A DNA stretch of 64,000 nt from Sinorhizobium fredii USDA 205 (GCF_001461695.1 NZ_AUTC01000099.1:1-64000); one strand, 5' to 3'; positions 1-8,792 are shown, counted from the first letter of the stretch. A program made the numbers and translations. Notes: generated from the sequence alone by a model not told the origin.

Positions 1-40
1 CCAGATGGCTTTCGTCTATGGCTGAACTTTCCCCGGACAG

Positions 41-72
41 CCCTGCCCTTGTGGGGAGGGGTTGGGGAGGGG
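41..72. repeat. REP-like GC-rich palindrome
   Basis: A CCCTTGTGGGG core is followed by two GGGGAGGGG-type blocks. The same unit recurs at 20330-20361 and in part near 54670. It lies just past the stop codon of phaR and looks like a small dispersed intergenic palindrome rather than a coding sequence. Confidence 0.55.
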
Positions 73-79
73 AATTTTG

Positions 80-658
80 CTAGCCGAGATTGTCGAGCTT
101 AGTCTGGAGCGCGCGTAGCTGCTCCTTGAGCTCGTCGATGTCCTTCGCTTCGGCCTTCTTGGTCTCCTTGGCCGGAGGAGCGGCCATGAAGGGCGAGAAC
201 ATCTGCATGGCCTGATGGAACAGCTCGGTGTTGCGCTTGACCTGCTCCTCGACCAGTTGCAACGGTACCTGCAGGTTCTTGCCGAGCGGCGTGTCGCCGA
301 AGGCCTTGTTGATCTGTTCGCGCATCTGCACCTGCTGCTCGGTGAAGGCCTGCATCGAATGTTCGAGGTAGCTCGGCACGACCATCTGCATCTGGTCGCC
401 GTAGAAGGAGATCAGCTGGCGCAGGAAGGAAATCGGCAGGAGCGTGTTGCCGGTCTTTGATTCCTGTTCGAAGATGATCTGCGTCAGCACGGAATGGGTG
501 ATGTCTTCGCCCGACTTGGCATCCTGCACGATGAAGTCCTCGCCCCTCTTCACCATCACGGCCAGATCGTCGAGGGTCACATAGGTGCTCGTGCCGGTAT
601 TGTAGAGCCGCCGATTTGCGTATTTTTTGATAACGATCTGGCCTTCATGCTTCGCCAT
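80..658 (-). CDS. phaR: Polyhydroxyalkanoate synthesis repressor PhaR
   Basis: A cytoplasmic DNA-binding regulator of polyhydroxybutyrate metabolism (PhaR/AniA family, 192 aa). The N-terminal region, about residues 10-70 (IKKYANRRLYNT and TYVTLDDL), is the conserved PHB-accumulation DNA-binding domain. It is followed by the second conserved block (ILTQIIFEQE-like) and a Lys/Glu-rich coiled-coil tail. In the family, PhaR binds both PHB granules and promoters and represses phasin and related genes when no polymer is present. The ATG has a good Shine-Dalgarno (aggaga). The gene is divergent from phaA-phaB, the usual arrangement in rhizobia. Family assignment is secure; the targets in this organism are inferred. 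Confidence 0.95.
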   Translation of the reverse strand: MAKHEGQIVIKKYANRRLYNTGTSTYVTLDDLAVMVKRGEDFIVQDAKSGEDITHSVLTQIIFEQESKTGNTLLPISFLRQLISFYGDQMQMVVPSYLEHSMQAFTEQQVQMREQINKAFGDTPLGKNLQVPLQLVEEQVKRNTELFHQAMQMFSPFMAAPPAKETKKAEAKDIDELKEQLRALQTKLDNLG

Positions 659-741
659 CAGGGTCTCCTCTTACCCATCGTCCCGTCTTTATTGTGTTTT
701 TTAAGAGTATCCGCAAAAGAGCACCGCTGACAATCTCTTTG

Positions 742-758
742 TGCGTTGCGGCGACGCA
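742..758. promoter_or_regulatory. Inverted repeat in the phaR-phaA divergent promoter region
   Basis: TGCGT and ACGCA arms flank a 7-nt GC-rich spacer in the 224-bp region between the divergent phaR and phaA genes. PhaR proteins are described as binding TGC-rich sequences, so this is a plausible operator. The arms are short and the assignment is speculative. Confidence 0.25.
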
Positions 759-882
759 GGTGCAAAACGTGATGAACGGCGCCCCGTGAAGCTTTTGTTG
801 CAGGGCATCAAAGGCGTTTGACTTGCGCTCTTGGCTTTGCCAGTCTGCTTCTCCAGGCAAAGGAAACAAGAGGAAACGTCCC

Positions 883-2064
883 ATGAGCAATCCCTCCATC
901 GTGATCGCCAGCGCCGCTCGTACCGCCGTCGGGTCCTTCAACGGCGCCTTCGGCAACACAGCCGCTCATGAACTGGGTGCAACGGTCATCAAGGCGGTCC
1001 TCGAACGGGCCGGTGTCGATGCGGCAGAGGTCGACGAGGTGATCCTCGGCCAGGTGCTGCCGGCCGGCGAAGGGCAGAACCCGGCCCGCCAGGCGGCGAT
1101 CAAGGCCGGCGTCCCGCAGGAAAAGACCGCCTGGGGCATGAACCAGCTCTGCGGCTCGGGCTTGCGCGCCGTCGCCCTCGGCATGCAGCAGATCGCCACC
1201 GGCGATGCGAACATCATCGTCGCCGGCGGCATGGAGTCGATGTCGATGGCGCCGCATTGCGCGCATCTGCGCGGCGGCGTGAAGATGGGCGACTACAAGA
1301 TGATCGACACGATGATCAAGGACGGCCTGACCGACGCCTTCTACGGCTACCACATGGGCACCACCGCCGAGAACGTCGCGCGCAAGTGGCAGCTGACCCG
1401 CGAGGAGCAGGACGAGTTCGCGCTCCGCTCGCAGAACAAGGCGGAAGCGGCGCAGAAGGCCGGCCGCTTCGCCGACGAGATCGTCCCGTTCATCGTCAAG
1501 ACCCGCAAGGGCGACGTCACCGTCGACCAGGACGAATATATTCGTCACGGCGCCACGCTCGATTCGCTCGCCAAGCTCAGGCCGGCCTTCGACAAGGAGG
1601 GCACGGTGACGGCCGGCAATGCCTCCGGGCTCAATGACGGCGGCGCCGCGACGCTGTTGATGACCGAGGCCGAGGCCGCCCGGCGCGGCATCCAGCCGCT
1701 CGCCCGCATCGTCTCCTGGGCGACGGCCGGCGTCGACCCGCAGATCATGGGCACCGGGCCGATTCCCGCTTCCCGCAAGGCGCTCGAGAAGGCCGGCTGG
1801 TCGATCGGCGACGTCGAACTCGTCGAGGCCAACGAGGCCTTCGCGGCGCAGGCCTGCGCGGTCAACAAGGATCTCGGCTGGGATCCGTCGATCGTCAACG
1901 TCAACGGCGGCGCGATCGCCATCGGCCATCCGATCGGCGCTTCCGGCGCCCGCGTCCTCAACACGCTGCTTTTCGAGATGAAGCGGCGCGGCGTCTCCAA
2001 GGGCCTTGCAACGCTGTGCATCGGCGGCGGCATGGGCGTCGCCATGTGCGTCGAGCGCCTGTAA
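883..2064 (+). CDS. phaA: Acetyl-CoA acetyltransferase (beta-ketothiolase)
   Basis: Condenses two acetyl-CoA into acetoacetyl-CoA, the first step of polyhydroxybutyrate synthesis; it can also run as a degradative thiolase. The 393-aa protein has the full thiolase fold: acyl-accepting Cys90 (NQLCGSG), His349 in [11 protein letters not shown] and Cys379 in LCIGGGMG, the positions expected from the Zoogloea enzyme. I chose ATG 883 because an aggaaac ribosome-binding site precedes it and the protein then starts at the usual [13 protein letters not shown] region; an ATG 60 nt upstream in frame would add a non-conserved leader. phaB follows 111 bp downstream on the same strand, so the two probably form one transcription unit. 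Confidence 0.97.
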   Translation: MSNPSIVIASAARTAVGSFNGAFGNTAAHELGATVIKAVLERAGVDAAEVDEVILGQVLPAGEGQNPARQAAIKAGVPQEKTAWGMNQLCGSGLRAVALGMQQIATGDANIIVAGGMESMSMAPHCAHLRGGVKMGDYKMIDTMIKDGLTDAFYGYHMGTTAENVARKWQLTREEQDEFALRSQNKAEAAQKAGRFADEIVPFIVKTRKGDVTVDQDEYIRHGATLDSLAKLRPAFDKEGTVTAGNASGLNDGGAATLLMTEAEAARRGIQPLARIVSWATAGVDPQIMGTGPIPASRKALEKAGWSIGDVELVEANEAFAAQACAVNKDLGWDPSIVNVNGGAIAIGHPIGASGARVLNTLLFEMKRRGVSKGLATLCIGGGMGVAMCVERL

Positions 2065-2175
2065 CCGGTCAGCGGCATGCAAGGGCTTCCGCCCTATCGA
2101 TCGAGCGCGCGTGGCCCGGGATTCCGGGCCGCGGAAGGACAGTTTTGACAGATTTAACCCAAATGGGAGGCGAAC

Positions 2176-2901
2176 ATGAGCAGGGTAGCATTGGTTACGG
2201 GTGGGTCCCGCGGTATCGGCGCTGCGATTTCGGTGGCGCTGAAGGCGGCTGGCTACAAGGTGGCCGCGAACTATGCCGGCAATGACGAGAAGGCCCAGGC
2301 CTTCAAGCAGGAAACCGGCATCCCGGTCTACAAATGGGATGTCTCCAGCTATCAGGCCTGCGTCGACGGCATCGCCAAGGTCGAGGCGGATCTCGGGCCG
2401 GTCGACATTCTCGTCAACAATGCCGGCATCACCCGCGACGCGATGTTCCACAAGATGACGCCGGAACAGTGGGGCGAGGTCATCAACACCAACCTCACCG
2501 GCCTCTTCAACATGACGCATCCGGTCTGGTCGGGCATGCGCGACCGCGGCTTCGGCCGCGTCATCAACATCTCGTCGATCAACGGCCAGAAGGGCCAGAT
2601 GGGCCAGGCCAACTATTCCGCCGCCAAGGCCGGCGATCTCGGCTTCACCAAGGCGCTGGCGCAGGAAGGCGCGGCCAAGGGCGTCACCGTCAATGCGATA
2701 TGCCCCGGCTATATCGGCACGGAGATGGTGCGGGCGGTGCCAGAAAAGGTCCTGAACGAAAGGATCATCCCGCAGATCCCCGTCGGCCGCCTCGGCGAGC
2801 CGGAGGAAATCGCCCGCTGCGTCGTGTTCCTGGCCTCGGACGAGTCCGGCTTCATCACCGGGTCGACGATCTCGGCCAATGGCGGGCAGTATTTCGCCTG
2901 A
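2176..2901 (+). CDS. phaB: Acetoacetyl-CoA reductase (NADPH-dependent)
   Basis: Reduces acetoacetyl-CoA to (R)-3-hydroxybutyryl-CoA, the monomer for PHB synthase. It is a 241-aa short-chain dehydrogenase/reductase: cofactor motif TGGSRGIG at residues 8-15, NNAG near residue 85, and the catalytic triad Ser134, Tyr147, Lys151 (YSAAK). The C-terminal ITGSTISANGGQY is typical of PhaB/FabG proteins. The gene sits behind phaA and is preceded by a strong ggaggcg ribosome-binding site. PhaB rather than FabG is supported by the partnership with phaA and the divergent phaR. A rho-independent terminator follows closely. Confidence 0.96.
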   Translation: MSRVALVTGGSRGIGAAISVALKAAGYKVAANYAGNDEKAQAFKQETGIPVYKWDVSSYQACVDGIAKVEADLGPVDILVNNAGITRDAMFHKMTPEQWGEVINTNLTGLFNMTHPVWSGMRDRGFGRVINISSINGQKGQMGQANYSAAKAGDLGFTKALAQEGAAKGVTVNAICPGYIGTEMVRAVPEKVLNERIIPQIPVGRLGEPEEIARCVVFLASDESGFITGSTISANGGQYFA

Positions 2902-2925
2902 CATTCTCGATCGTTCGGTCGCTGC

Positions 2926-2951
2926 GCGGCGCTCTTCGGGGCGCCGCTTTT
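2926..2951 (+). terminator. Rho-independent terminator after phaB
   Basis: GCGGCGC and GCGCCGC pair across an 8-nt loop and are followed by TTTT. It starts 25 bp past the phaB stop codon and closes the phaAB unit. Confidence 0.75.
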
Positions 2952-3492
2952 CATTTTGCGCTGTCGGATTCCCTGCATCAACCAAGCACGTGACCACTAT
3001 ATGTTGTAGCAGGCAGAAGCAGAGATCACGCGCTCCGCGAGTCCGACCGGAGTCGCCTCGATTCATCCGCGCCCGGGAAATGGCGATTCGTATTCCCGGA
3101 ATCGGAGTGCCGAAAAACGAATCTTGGTCAAAATTTTCCAGCCATTCCAGACTCTTGGATTCGGAATCCTTTGCGCTGATTCCGTCGTCGGCGGCCGCCA
3201 TGCGCGCCCTCATTCATGGCGCGGGGCATGGGGCGACGGAAGATTCAGCATCTGGTGCGAGTCCAGTGGTTGAAAGCTATATATAGTCGTGAACATACAG
3301 TGAATCGACGCGAGTCAGCGATTCGTCTCCGATTCGTTCCACCGCTGTTCCAGAAGGCAAAGTCTGGAGGTGAAGTGAGCCCCAAGATATGGCCGGTGGC
3401 AGCCCTGATCTCTTTAATTGCTCGCGCCCTCTTGCGTTCGGGCCTCCGCATGGGCATCTGTTCCGCGCCGAGGTGCGTCAGCGCTCCGGCTC
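2952..3492. other. Non-coding region with a dense cluster of GANTC sites
   Basis: No credible gene was found in this stretch between the phaB terminator and a RIME1-like repeat. It holds 17 GANTC motifs, the recognition sequence of the alphaproteobacterial cell-cycle methyltransferase CcrM, starting at 2967, 3040, 3051, 3061, 3086, 3100, 3120, 3151, 3159, 3165, 3179, 3242, 3259, 3302, 3312, 3320 and 3331. None occurs between 3336 and 3492. The octamer CGATTCGT appears three times (3085, 3319, 3330), and 3158-3170 is an inverted repeat (GGATTC-G-GAATCC). The function is unknown. No DnaA box cluster is present, so I do not call it an origin. Confidence 0.7.
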
Positions 3493-3597
3493 CTACTGCA
3501 TGTTTCCTTAAATCGGAGCCGATTTCAGGATAAAAGCATGCAGCAATCAAAGTGCTGCAGCGACCTTTGTGCGCCTGAAAAACGCGCGGCGCTGTAA
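3493..3597 (-). repeat. RIME1-like intergenic mosaic repeat (copy 1)
   Basis: About 105 bp with two palindromes, in reverse orientation: a CTGCATG...CATGCAG hairpin with an inner AAATCGG/CCGATTT stem, then a CTACAGCG/CGCTGTAG-type hairpin enclosing a GCGCGTT/GGCGC stem. It belongs to the family seen at seven other places in this window. It ends 21 bp before the helicase start codon and so is probably part of its leader. Confidence 0.8.
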
Positions 3598-3618
3598 AGA
3601 CTGCCCGGGATCGATGAC

Positions 3619-6600
3619 GTGTCCTTTCAATCCATGATCCTGAGCGGCCGCGGGGTGACCGCGGTGCTCGGACCCACCAATACCGGCAAGACGCATTATG
3701 CCATCGAGCGCATGGTCGCGCATGACAGCGGCGTCATCGGGCTGCCGCTGAGATTGCTTGCTCGCGAGGTCTATACGCGTCTCGTCGAGAAGGTCGGGCA
3801 CCACAATGTCGCGCTGATCACCGGCGAGGAGAAGATCACGCCGCACCGCGCCCGCTACTCGGTCTGCACGGTGGAGGCGATGCCGCGCGAGACGACGGCT
3901 TCCTTCGTCGCGATCGACGAGGTGCAGCTCGCAGGTGATCTCGAGCGCGGCCATATCTTCACCGACAGGCTCTTGCATCTGCGCGGCAGGGGAGAGACGC
4001 TGCTGCTCGGCGCCGCGACCATGCGTCCGATCCTCGAGCACCTCTTGCCCGGTATCACCGCGGTCGAACGGCCGCGCATGTCGCAGCTTCTCTATGCGGG
4101 CTCGAAGAAGATCACCCGGCTGCCGCATCGCTCGGCGATCGTCGCCTTCTCGGCCGACGAGGTCTATGCCATCGCCGAGCTCATCCGGCGGCAACGCGGC
4201 GGTGCCGCGGTCGTGCTCGGGGCGCTTTCGCCGCGCACCCGCAATGCCCAGGTGGCGCTCTATCAGGAAGGCGACGTCGACTATCTGGTGGCGACCGACG
4301 CGATCGGCATGGGACTCAATCTCGACGTCGATCACGTCGCCTTCGCCCAGGACCGCAAGTTCGACGGCTACCAGTACCGCAATCTCAATCCGGCTGAGCT
4401 TGCCCAGGTCGCCGGACGTGCCGGCCGGCATATCCGCGACGGCACGTTCGGCGTCACCGGTCGCGTCGATCCCTTCGAGGACGAGCTCGTGCACCGGATC
4501 GAGTCGCATGAGTTCGATCCGGTCCGGGTGCTGCAATGGCGCTCCAAGGCTTTCGACTATTCCTCGCTGAAGGCGCTGAAGCACAGCCTCGAGGCGGCAC
4601 CTGCGGTGTCCGGCCTGACGCGCGCCCTTCCGGCCGTCGACCAGCAGGCGCTGGAGCATCTGGCGCGCTATCCGGAGGTCGTGGACGTGGCCACGACTTC
4701 GGAACGCGTCGAGAAGCTCTGGGAAGCCTGCGCGCTGCCCGACTACCGTCGCATCACGCCGGCGCAGCACGCCGACCTGATTGCGAGCATCTATGCCGAT
4801 CTCGTTCGCCAGGGTACGGTCAACGAGGACTTCATGGCCGAGCAGGTCCGCCGCGCCGATCATACGGATGGCGAGATTGACACACTTTCGGCGCGAATTG
4901 CGCAGATCAGGACCTGGACCTATGTGTCCAACCGGCCCGGATGGCTTGCCGATCCGACACACTGGCAAGAAAAGACGCGGGAAATCGAAGATCGATTGTC
5001 CGACGCGTTACATGAAAGGTTGACGAAACGCTTCGTTGACCGCAGGACATCTGTGCTCATGAAGCGCCTGAGAGAGAATGCGATGCTGGAAGCAGAAATC
5101 AGTGTGAATGGTGATGTCTTCGTCGAAGGGCACCACGTGGGTCAGCTAACCGGTTTCCGGTTCACGCTTGTCGCCGGCAGCGAGGGAACGGACGCGAAGG
5201 CCGTTCAGGGTGCCGCCCAGAAGGCGCTTGCGCTGGAATTCGAGGCGCGCGCCGCCCGTCTGCATGCGGCCGGCAACAACGACCTGGCGCTTTCGTCGGA
5301 CGGTCTCGTGCGCTGGCTCGGCGATCCCGTGGCGCGGCTTGCGGCGAGTGATCATGTCATGCGCCCCCGCGTCATCCTGCTGGCCGACGAACAGCTCACG
5401 GCCAATGCCCGCGACCATGTCGTCGCGCGGATCGAGCGCTACGTGAACCATCACATCAGCACGGTGCTGAAACCGCTCGACGATATTTCGCGCGCCGAGG
5501 ATCTCGAGGGCCTGGCCAAGGGACTGGCCTTCCAGCTCGTCGAGAATCTCGGCGTGCTCTTCCGTCGCGACGTCGCCGACGAGGTGAAGTCGCTCGACCA
5601 GGAAAGCCGCGCGTCGATCCGCAAGTATGGCGTTCGTTTCGGCGCCTACCACATCTTCCTCCCGGCCCTCTTGAAGCCGGCGCCGGCGGAACTGATTACG
5701 CTTCTCTGGGCGCTGAAGAACGACGGCCTGGACAAGCCCGGCTACGGCGAACTCATCCCGATGCTTGCCGCCGGCCGGACCTCGGTCGTCACCGACCCGT
5801 CCTTCGAGCGGACCTTCTACAAGCTCGCCGGATTCCGCTATCTCGGCAAGAGGGCGGTGCGGATCGACATCCTGGAACGGCTCGCGGACCTGATCCGCCC
5901 GCTCCTCCAATGGAAGCCCGGCACGACCCAGCGACCCGAGGGTGCCTATGACGGCCGTCGCTTCACGGCGACGACGTCGATGCTGTCGATCCTCGGCGCG
6001 ACGCCGGACGACATGGAGGAGATCCTGAAGGGCCTCGGCTATCGCGCCGACAGCGTGACCGCGGAGGAAGCGGCGGCCTTCCTTGCGAAGCAGGACGGCA
6101 CGCCGGCCGAGGCGAGTGCAGCGCCGGAAGCGCCTGCCGAGCACGTCGAGGCGGATGCGGATGACGCGGCGGAGCCTTCCGATGCGGATGCGGCACCGGT
6201 GGAAACGGCTTCGGCAGAAGCCGACCCGGCAGAGGCTGCTTCGACGGAAGCCGCGCCGGCTGAGGCGAGTGGCGAGGAGGCTCCCGCAGCGGCGCAGCCC
6301 GAAGAGCCAGCCGAGCCGAAGCCCGTGCTCCTGTGGCGTCCCGGCACCCGCCAGGACAACCAGCGCGGCGGACGCCATCAGCAGGGCGACCAGCGCCGCG
6401 GCGGACAGCGGCACGGCCAGGGGGAAGCCAGGGAGGGCGGCCGCAAGGGGGGCGGCGCCCCGGGGCGCGCCAAGCCTCAGGATGGCAAGCCGGGCGGTCA
6501 GCGCAAGGAGCGTCAGGACCGTCACGAGCGCCACGATCGGGCCGTCAAGTTCGACAATCGCCCGCCGCGCAAGGAGAAGCCGATCGATCCGGATTCGCCC

Positions 6601-6642
6601 TTCGCGAAGCTCGCCGCGCTCAAGGAGCAACTGAAGAAGTAG
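3619..6642 (+). CDS. Suv3-like DEAD/DExH-box RNA helicase
   Basis: A 1007-aa superfamily 2 helicase of the Suv3 type, related to the mitochondrial degradosome helicase. Visible motifs are Walker A GPTNTGKT (residues 18-25), DEVQ as motif II (100-103), the TDAIGMGLNLD region and the motif VI-like QVAGRAGR (263-270). The middle region, to about residue 820, matches the length of helicase C-terminal accessory domains. From about residue 825 the protein is disordered: first an Ala/Glu/Asp-rich acidic stretch, then an Arg/Gly/Gln/His-rich basic tail typical of RNA-binding extensions. The start is GTG 3619; an in-frame ATG at 3634 is an alternative. It is followed 7 bp later by an S4-domain RNA-binding protein, which suggests a shared role in RNA or ribosome metabolism. 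The exact substrate is unknown. Confidence 0.9.
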   Translation: MSFQSMILSGRGVTAVLGPTNTGKTHYAIERMVAHDSGVIGLPLRLLAREVYTRLVEKVGHHNVALITGEEKITPHRARYSVCTVEAMPRETTASFVAIDEVQLAGDLERGHIFTDRLLHLRGRGETLLLGAATMRPILEHLLPGITAVERPRMSQLLYAGSKKITRLPHRSAIVAFSADEVYAIAELIRRQRGGAAVVLGALSPRTRNAQVALYQEGDVDYLVATDAIGMGLNLDVDHVAFAQDRKFDGYQYRNLNPAELAQVAGRAGRHIRDGTFGVTGRVDPFEDELVHRIESHEFDPVRVLQWRSKAFDYSSLKALKHSLEAAPAVSGLTRALPAVDQQALEHLARYPEVVDVATTSERVEKLWEACALPDYRRITPAQHADLIASIYADLVRQGTVNEDFMAEQVRRADHTDGEIDTLSARIAQIRTWTYVSNRPGWLADPTHWQEKTREIEDRLSDALHERLTKRFVDRRTSVLMKRLRENAMLEAEISVNGDVFVEGHHVGQLTGFRFTLVAGSEGTDAKAVQGAAQKALALEFEARAARLHAAGNNDLALSSDGLVRWLGDPVARLAASDHVMRPRVILLADEQLTANARDHVVARIERYVNHHISTVLKPLDDISRAEDLEGLAKGLAFQLVENLGVLFRRDVADEVKSLDQESRASIRKYGVRFGAYHIFLPALLKPAPAELITLLWALKNDGLDKPGYGELIPMLAAGRTSVVTDPSFERTFYKLAGFRYLGKRAVRIDILERLADLIRPLLQWKPGTTQRPEGAYDGRRFTATTSMLSILGATPDDMEEILKGLGYRADSVTAEEAAAFLAKQDGTPAEASAAPEAPAEHVEADADDAAEPSDADAAPVETASAEADPAEAASTEAAPAEASGEEAPAAAQPEEPAEPKPVLLWRPGTRQDNQRGGRHQQGDQRRGGQRHGQGEAREGGRKGGGAPGRAKPQDGKPGGQRKERQDRHERHDRAVKFDNRPPRKEKPIDPDSPFAKLAALKEQLKK

Positions 6643-6649
6643 GCGGACC

Positions 6650-7060
6650 ATGGAGAAACAGCCACCGTCCTCGCCCGCGGCACGCCAGCGGCTCGACAAG
6701 TGGCTGTTCTTCGCCCGACTGATCAAGTCACGTTCGCTCGCCCAGAAGGCGATCGAGGCGGGCCATGTGGCGGTCAACGGAGCCCGGGCGACGCAGTCGT
6801 CCACGCCGGTCAAGGCGGGCGACACGCTGGAGCTTTCGCTCGAGCGCCGCGACCTCGTTGTGCGGGTCTTGCTGCCCGGAGCCCGGCGCGGCCCCTATGA
6901 AGAGGCACGGCTGCTTTACGAGGACCTGACGCCGGAAGCACCCGCCGAGCGTCGCACGCCTTTCGAACAGGCAACCCGCGAGCGCGGCGCGGGACGGCCG
7001 ACGAAGCGGGAGCGGCGCGAGACCGAGCGCCTCAGGCCTGGCTTCGAAGATAACGACTAG
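6650..7060 (+). CDS. S4-domain RNA-binding protein, Hsp15 (HslR) family
   Basis: A 136-aa protein with an N-terminal S4 domain (about residues 10-60: RQRLDKWLFFARL, KSRSLAQKAIEAGHVAVNG, VKAGDTLEL). Hsp15-type proteins bind stalled 50S subunits carrying nascent peptide-tRNA and help to recycle them. The C-terminal third is rich in Arg and Glu, a likely RNA-contacting tail. It starts 7 bp after the helicase stop codon and is almost certainly co-transcribed with it. Family assignment is firm; a heat-shock role here is inferred from the family. Confidence 0.88.
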   Translation: MEKQPPSSPAARQRLDKWLFFARLIKSRSLAQKAIEAGHVAVNGARATQSSTPVKAGDTLELSLERRDLVVRVLLPGARRGPYEEARLLYEDLTPEAPAERRTPFEQATRERGAGRPTKRERRETERLRPGFEDND

Positions 7061-7476
7061 GGCCTTGTTCAAGTGCGATCGGCGTGCTCATTGCGAGCCG
7101 TCGTGGGTGTTGGAAACGGGGTGTCCGGCAATTTTGGATGCTTCGATCCGATCCCGTGGCGATGCTGGAAAACTCTGCCCTTTTCGCGACAAATCGCGCG
7201 TGGATTATTCTTGCAAAGGCCGCCCAAAGCCTTTACGTCACAAGCCACGTTGCGGCGCAGTGTGCCTGTTCAGGCGCACGAAGGTCGCTGCAACAATTTA
7301 ACTGCTGCATGGGTTTTTCCTTAAAGCGGTGCCTATCCAAGGAACCATGCAGAAGGTGGCAGTCGTGGTTTGCTTCGGGCAGCTATGCGCGCCGGGCATT
7401 CCTAGCATGCGCGGACGATCGAGCATCACCGTGATTTGCCGTCTGCCGTCAAACGTGAGCTTGGCTGGAGTACCTC
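7061..7476. other. Non-coding region before fdxA
   Basis: No supported gene was found in these 416 bp. The region contains a divergent copy of the RIME1-like repeat (about 7249-7353). The remainder must hold the fdxA promoter, but I cannot point to a convincing -35/-10 pair. Confidence 0.5.
7249..7353 (+). repeat. RIME1-like intergenic mosaic repeat (copy 2, degenerate)
   Basis: Forward orientation. It has a GTGCCTG/CAGGCGCAC hairpin, the conserved GAAGGTCGCTG block, then CTGCATG...CATGCAG flanking TTTTTCCTTAAA. The inner stem of the second hairpin is decayed compared with the other copies. Confidence 0.65.
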
Positions 7477-7815
7477 ATGACGTATGTCGTGACCGACAAT
7501 TGCATTCGCTGCAAGTACACGGACTGTGTGGAAGTCTGCCCGGTGGATTGCTTCTACGAAGGCGAGAATTTCCTCGTCATCCATCCGGATGAGTGCATCG
7601 ATTGCGGCGTGTGCGAACCGGAATGTCCTGCCGGGGCGATCAAGCCGGATACCGAGCCGGGTCTCGATATGTGGTTGAAGTTGAACGCTGATTTTGCGAC
7701 CCAGTGGCCGAATATCACCGTCAAGCGGGACCCACTGCCGGAGGCCAAGGAGATGGATGGAGTCGAAGGGAAGTACGAGCAGTATTTCTCCGAGAAGCCT
7801 GGACAGGGCGACTGA
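7477..7815 (+). CDS. fdxA: Seven-iron ferredoxin FdxA (3Fe-4S/4Fe-4S)
   Basis: A soluble electron carrier of 112 aa. The first 60 residues carry the two cluster motifs: Cys9, Cys17 and Cys50 would hold the [3Fe-4S] cluster, and Cys21, Cys40, Cys43 and Cys46 the [4Fe-4S] cluster, as in the Azotobacter ferredoxin I family; Cys12 is also present. The C-terminal half ([23 protein letters not shown]) is the conserved extension of alphaproteobacterial FdxA. ATG 7477 is clear, as [22 protein letters not shown] is the family N terminus. The physiological partner is not known. It is probably a single-gene unit; a GC hairpin without a T-run follows at 7867. Confidence 0.95.
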   Translation: MTYVVTDNCIRCKYTDCVEVCPVDCFYEGENFLVIHPDECIDCGVCEPECPAGAIKPDTEPGLDMWLKLNADFATQWPNITVKRDPLPEAKEMDGVEGKYEQYFSEKPGQGD

Positions 7816-8222
7816 AGCCTCGGTCGCTCGGTTCGCCGCGGCTGACGCAAGTCAGAAAAAGCGTCAGGCGGGAAATCTGGGGAAATCCCGCCAGTGCCTC
7901 GCAGGTGCGAGCATGGTGGCTTGATCGTTGCCATGCAGCAAATTATTGATTTCCGCTCTTTTTTGTGTTACGTTTCATACACTGATCCACAGAGGGTGCC
8001 TTTGCGCGCCCGAAAACCAGCACGAAAGCAAATCGATTTCCACGGCGCGGCACTTTCAAAATAGGCAACGTTCCGTTGCTCGTGACTGCGACGCAGGACG
8101 CCATTTGCATTTCGTTGGACGGAGCAGGATTGACCCCACCCGGCGGTATCCCCGTCTATCCGGGCCTCACGACCCGGCCCGGCCGATTGAGGCCGGTGCG
8201 CACTAGGGAGTGTTTGAAACGA
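7816..8222. other. Non-coding region between fdxA and carD
   Basis: No supported gene was found here. A hairpin at 7867-7892 (GGCGGGA/TCCCGCC) lies 50 bp past fdxA but lacks a following T-run, so it is at best a weak terminator. A single DnaA-like 9-mer (TGATCCACA, 7983-7991) is present. The carD leader may therefore be up to about 300 nt long. Confidence 0.45.
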
Positions 8223-8792
8223 ATGACGACCCAGCAGAAAAAATCTTCAACGCGCCAAGGCTTCAAGACCGGTGAATCGATCGTTTATCCGGCTCATGGC
8301 GTTGGTCAGATCGTGGCGATTGAGGAGCAGGAAGTCGCCGGCATGAAGCTCGAGCTTTTTGTCATCGATTTCGACAAGGACAAGATGCGTCTCAAAGTGC
8401 CGGTGGCCAAGGCCGTCAGCATCGGCATGCGCAAGCTGTCCGAAACCGATTTCGTCGATCGCGCATTGAAGGTTGTGCAGGGCAAGGCACGCGTGAAGCG
8501 GACCATGTGGTCGCGTCGCGCCCAGGAATATGATGCCAAGATCAACTCCGGCGATCTCATTTCCATCGCGGAAGTGGTGCGCGACCTCTATCGCGCTGAA
8601 AATCAGCCGGAACAGTCCTATTCCGAGCGCCAGCTCTATGAAGCCGCTCTCGACCGCATGGCGCGCGAAATCGCTGCCGTGAACAAGATGTCGGAAACGG
8701 AAGCCGTGCGCCTCGTCGAAGCCAATCTGAACAAGGGGCCGAAGCGCGGCAAGGCCATCGAAGAAGACGATACGCAGGACGAAGCCGCCTAA
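8223..8792 (+). CDS. CarD/CdnL family transcriptional regulator
   Basis: A 189-aa RNA polymerase-binding regulator. The N-terminal Tudor-like RNAP-interacting domain (about residues 12-70: FKTGESIVYPAHGVGQIVAIE, then the FVIDFDKDKMRLKVPV strand region) contacts the beta subunit in CarD and CdnL proteins. The helical C-terminal part, with a conserved Trp (RTMWSRRAQEYDAKI), interacts with promoter DNA at the bubble edge. These proteins stabilise open complexes at many promoters, including rRNA promoters. I chose ATG 8223 because the conserved N terminus starts soon after and an aggga-type site precedes it; the in-frame extension upstream is non-conserved. A strong terminator follows. Confidence 0.93.
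   Translation: MTTQQKKSSTRQGFKTGESIVYPAHGVGQIVAIEEQEVAGMKLELFVIDFDKDKMRLKVPVAKAVSIGMRKLSETDFVDRALKVVQGKARVKRTMWSRRAQEYDAKINSGDLISIAEVVRDLYRAENQPEQSYSERQLYEAALDRMAREIAAVNKMSETEAVRLVEANLNKGPKRGKAIEEDDTQDEAA

Noticed and set aside
808..3213. Long open frame (801 codons) antisense to phaA and phaB
   Set aside because: A high-GC antisense shadow: Arg/Asp/Ala-rich translation without domains, opposite two certain genes.
2967..3335. Possible chromosome replication origin because of the GANTC cluster
   Set aside because: No cluster of DnaA boxes, no extended AT-rich unwinding region and no hemE, parA or dnaN neighbours.
3216..3533. A 105-codon open frame in the phaB-helicase intergenic region
   Set aside because: Composition is Arg/Ser-rich with no recognisable domain, no good ribosome-binding site, and it runs through the GANTC cluster and into the RIME1-like repeat.
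7983..7991. DnaA-like 9-mer TGATCCACA between fdxA and carD
   Set aside because: A single copy with no supporting boxes; expected by chance in a window of this size.
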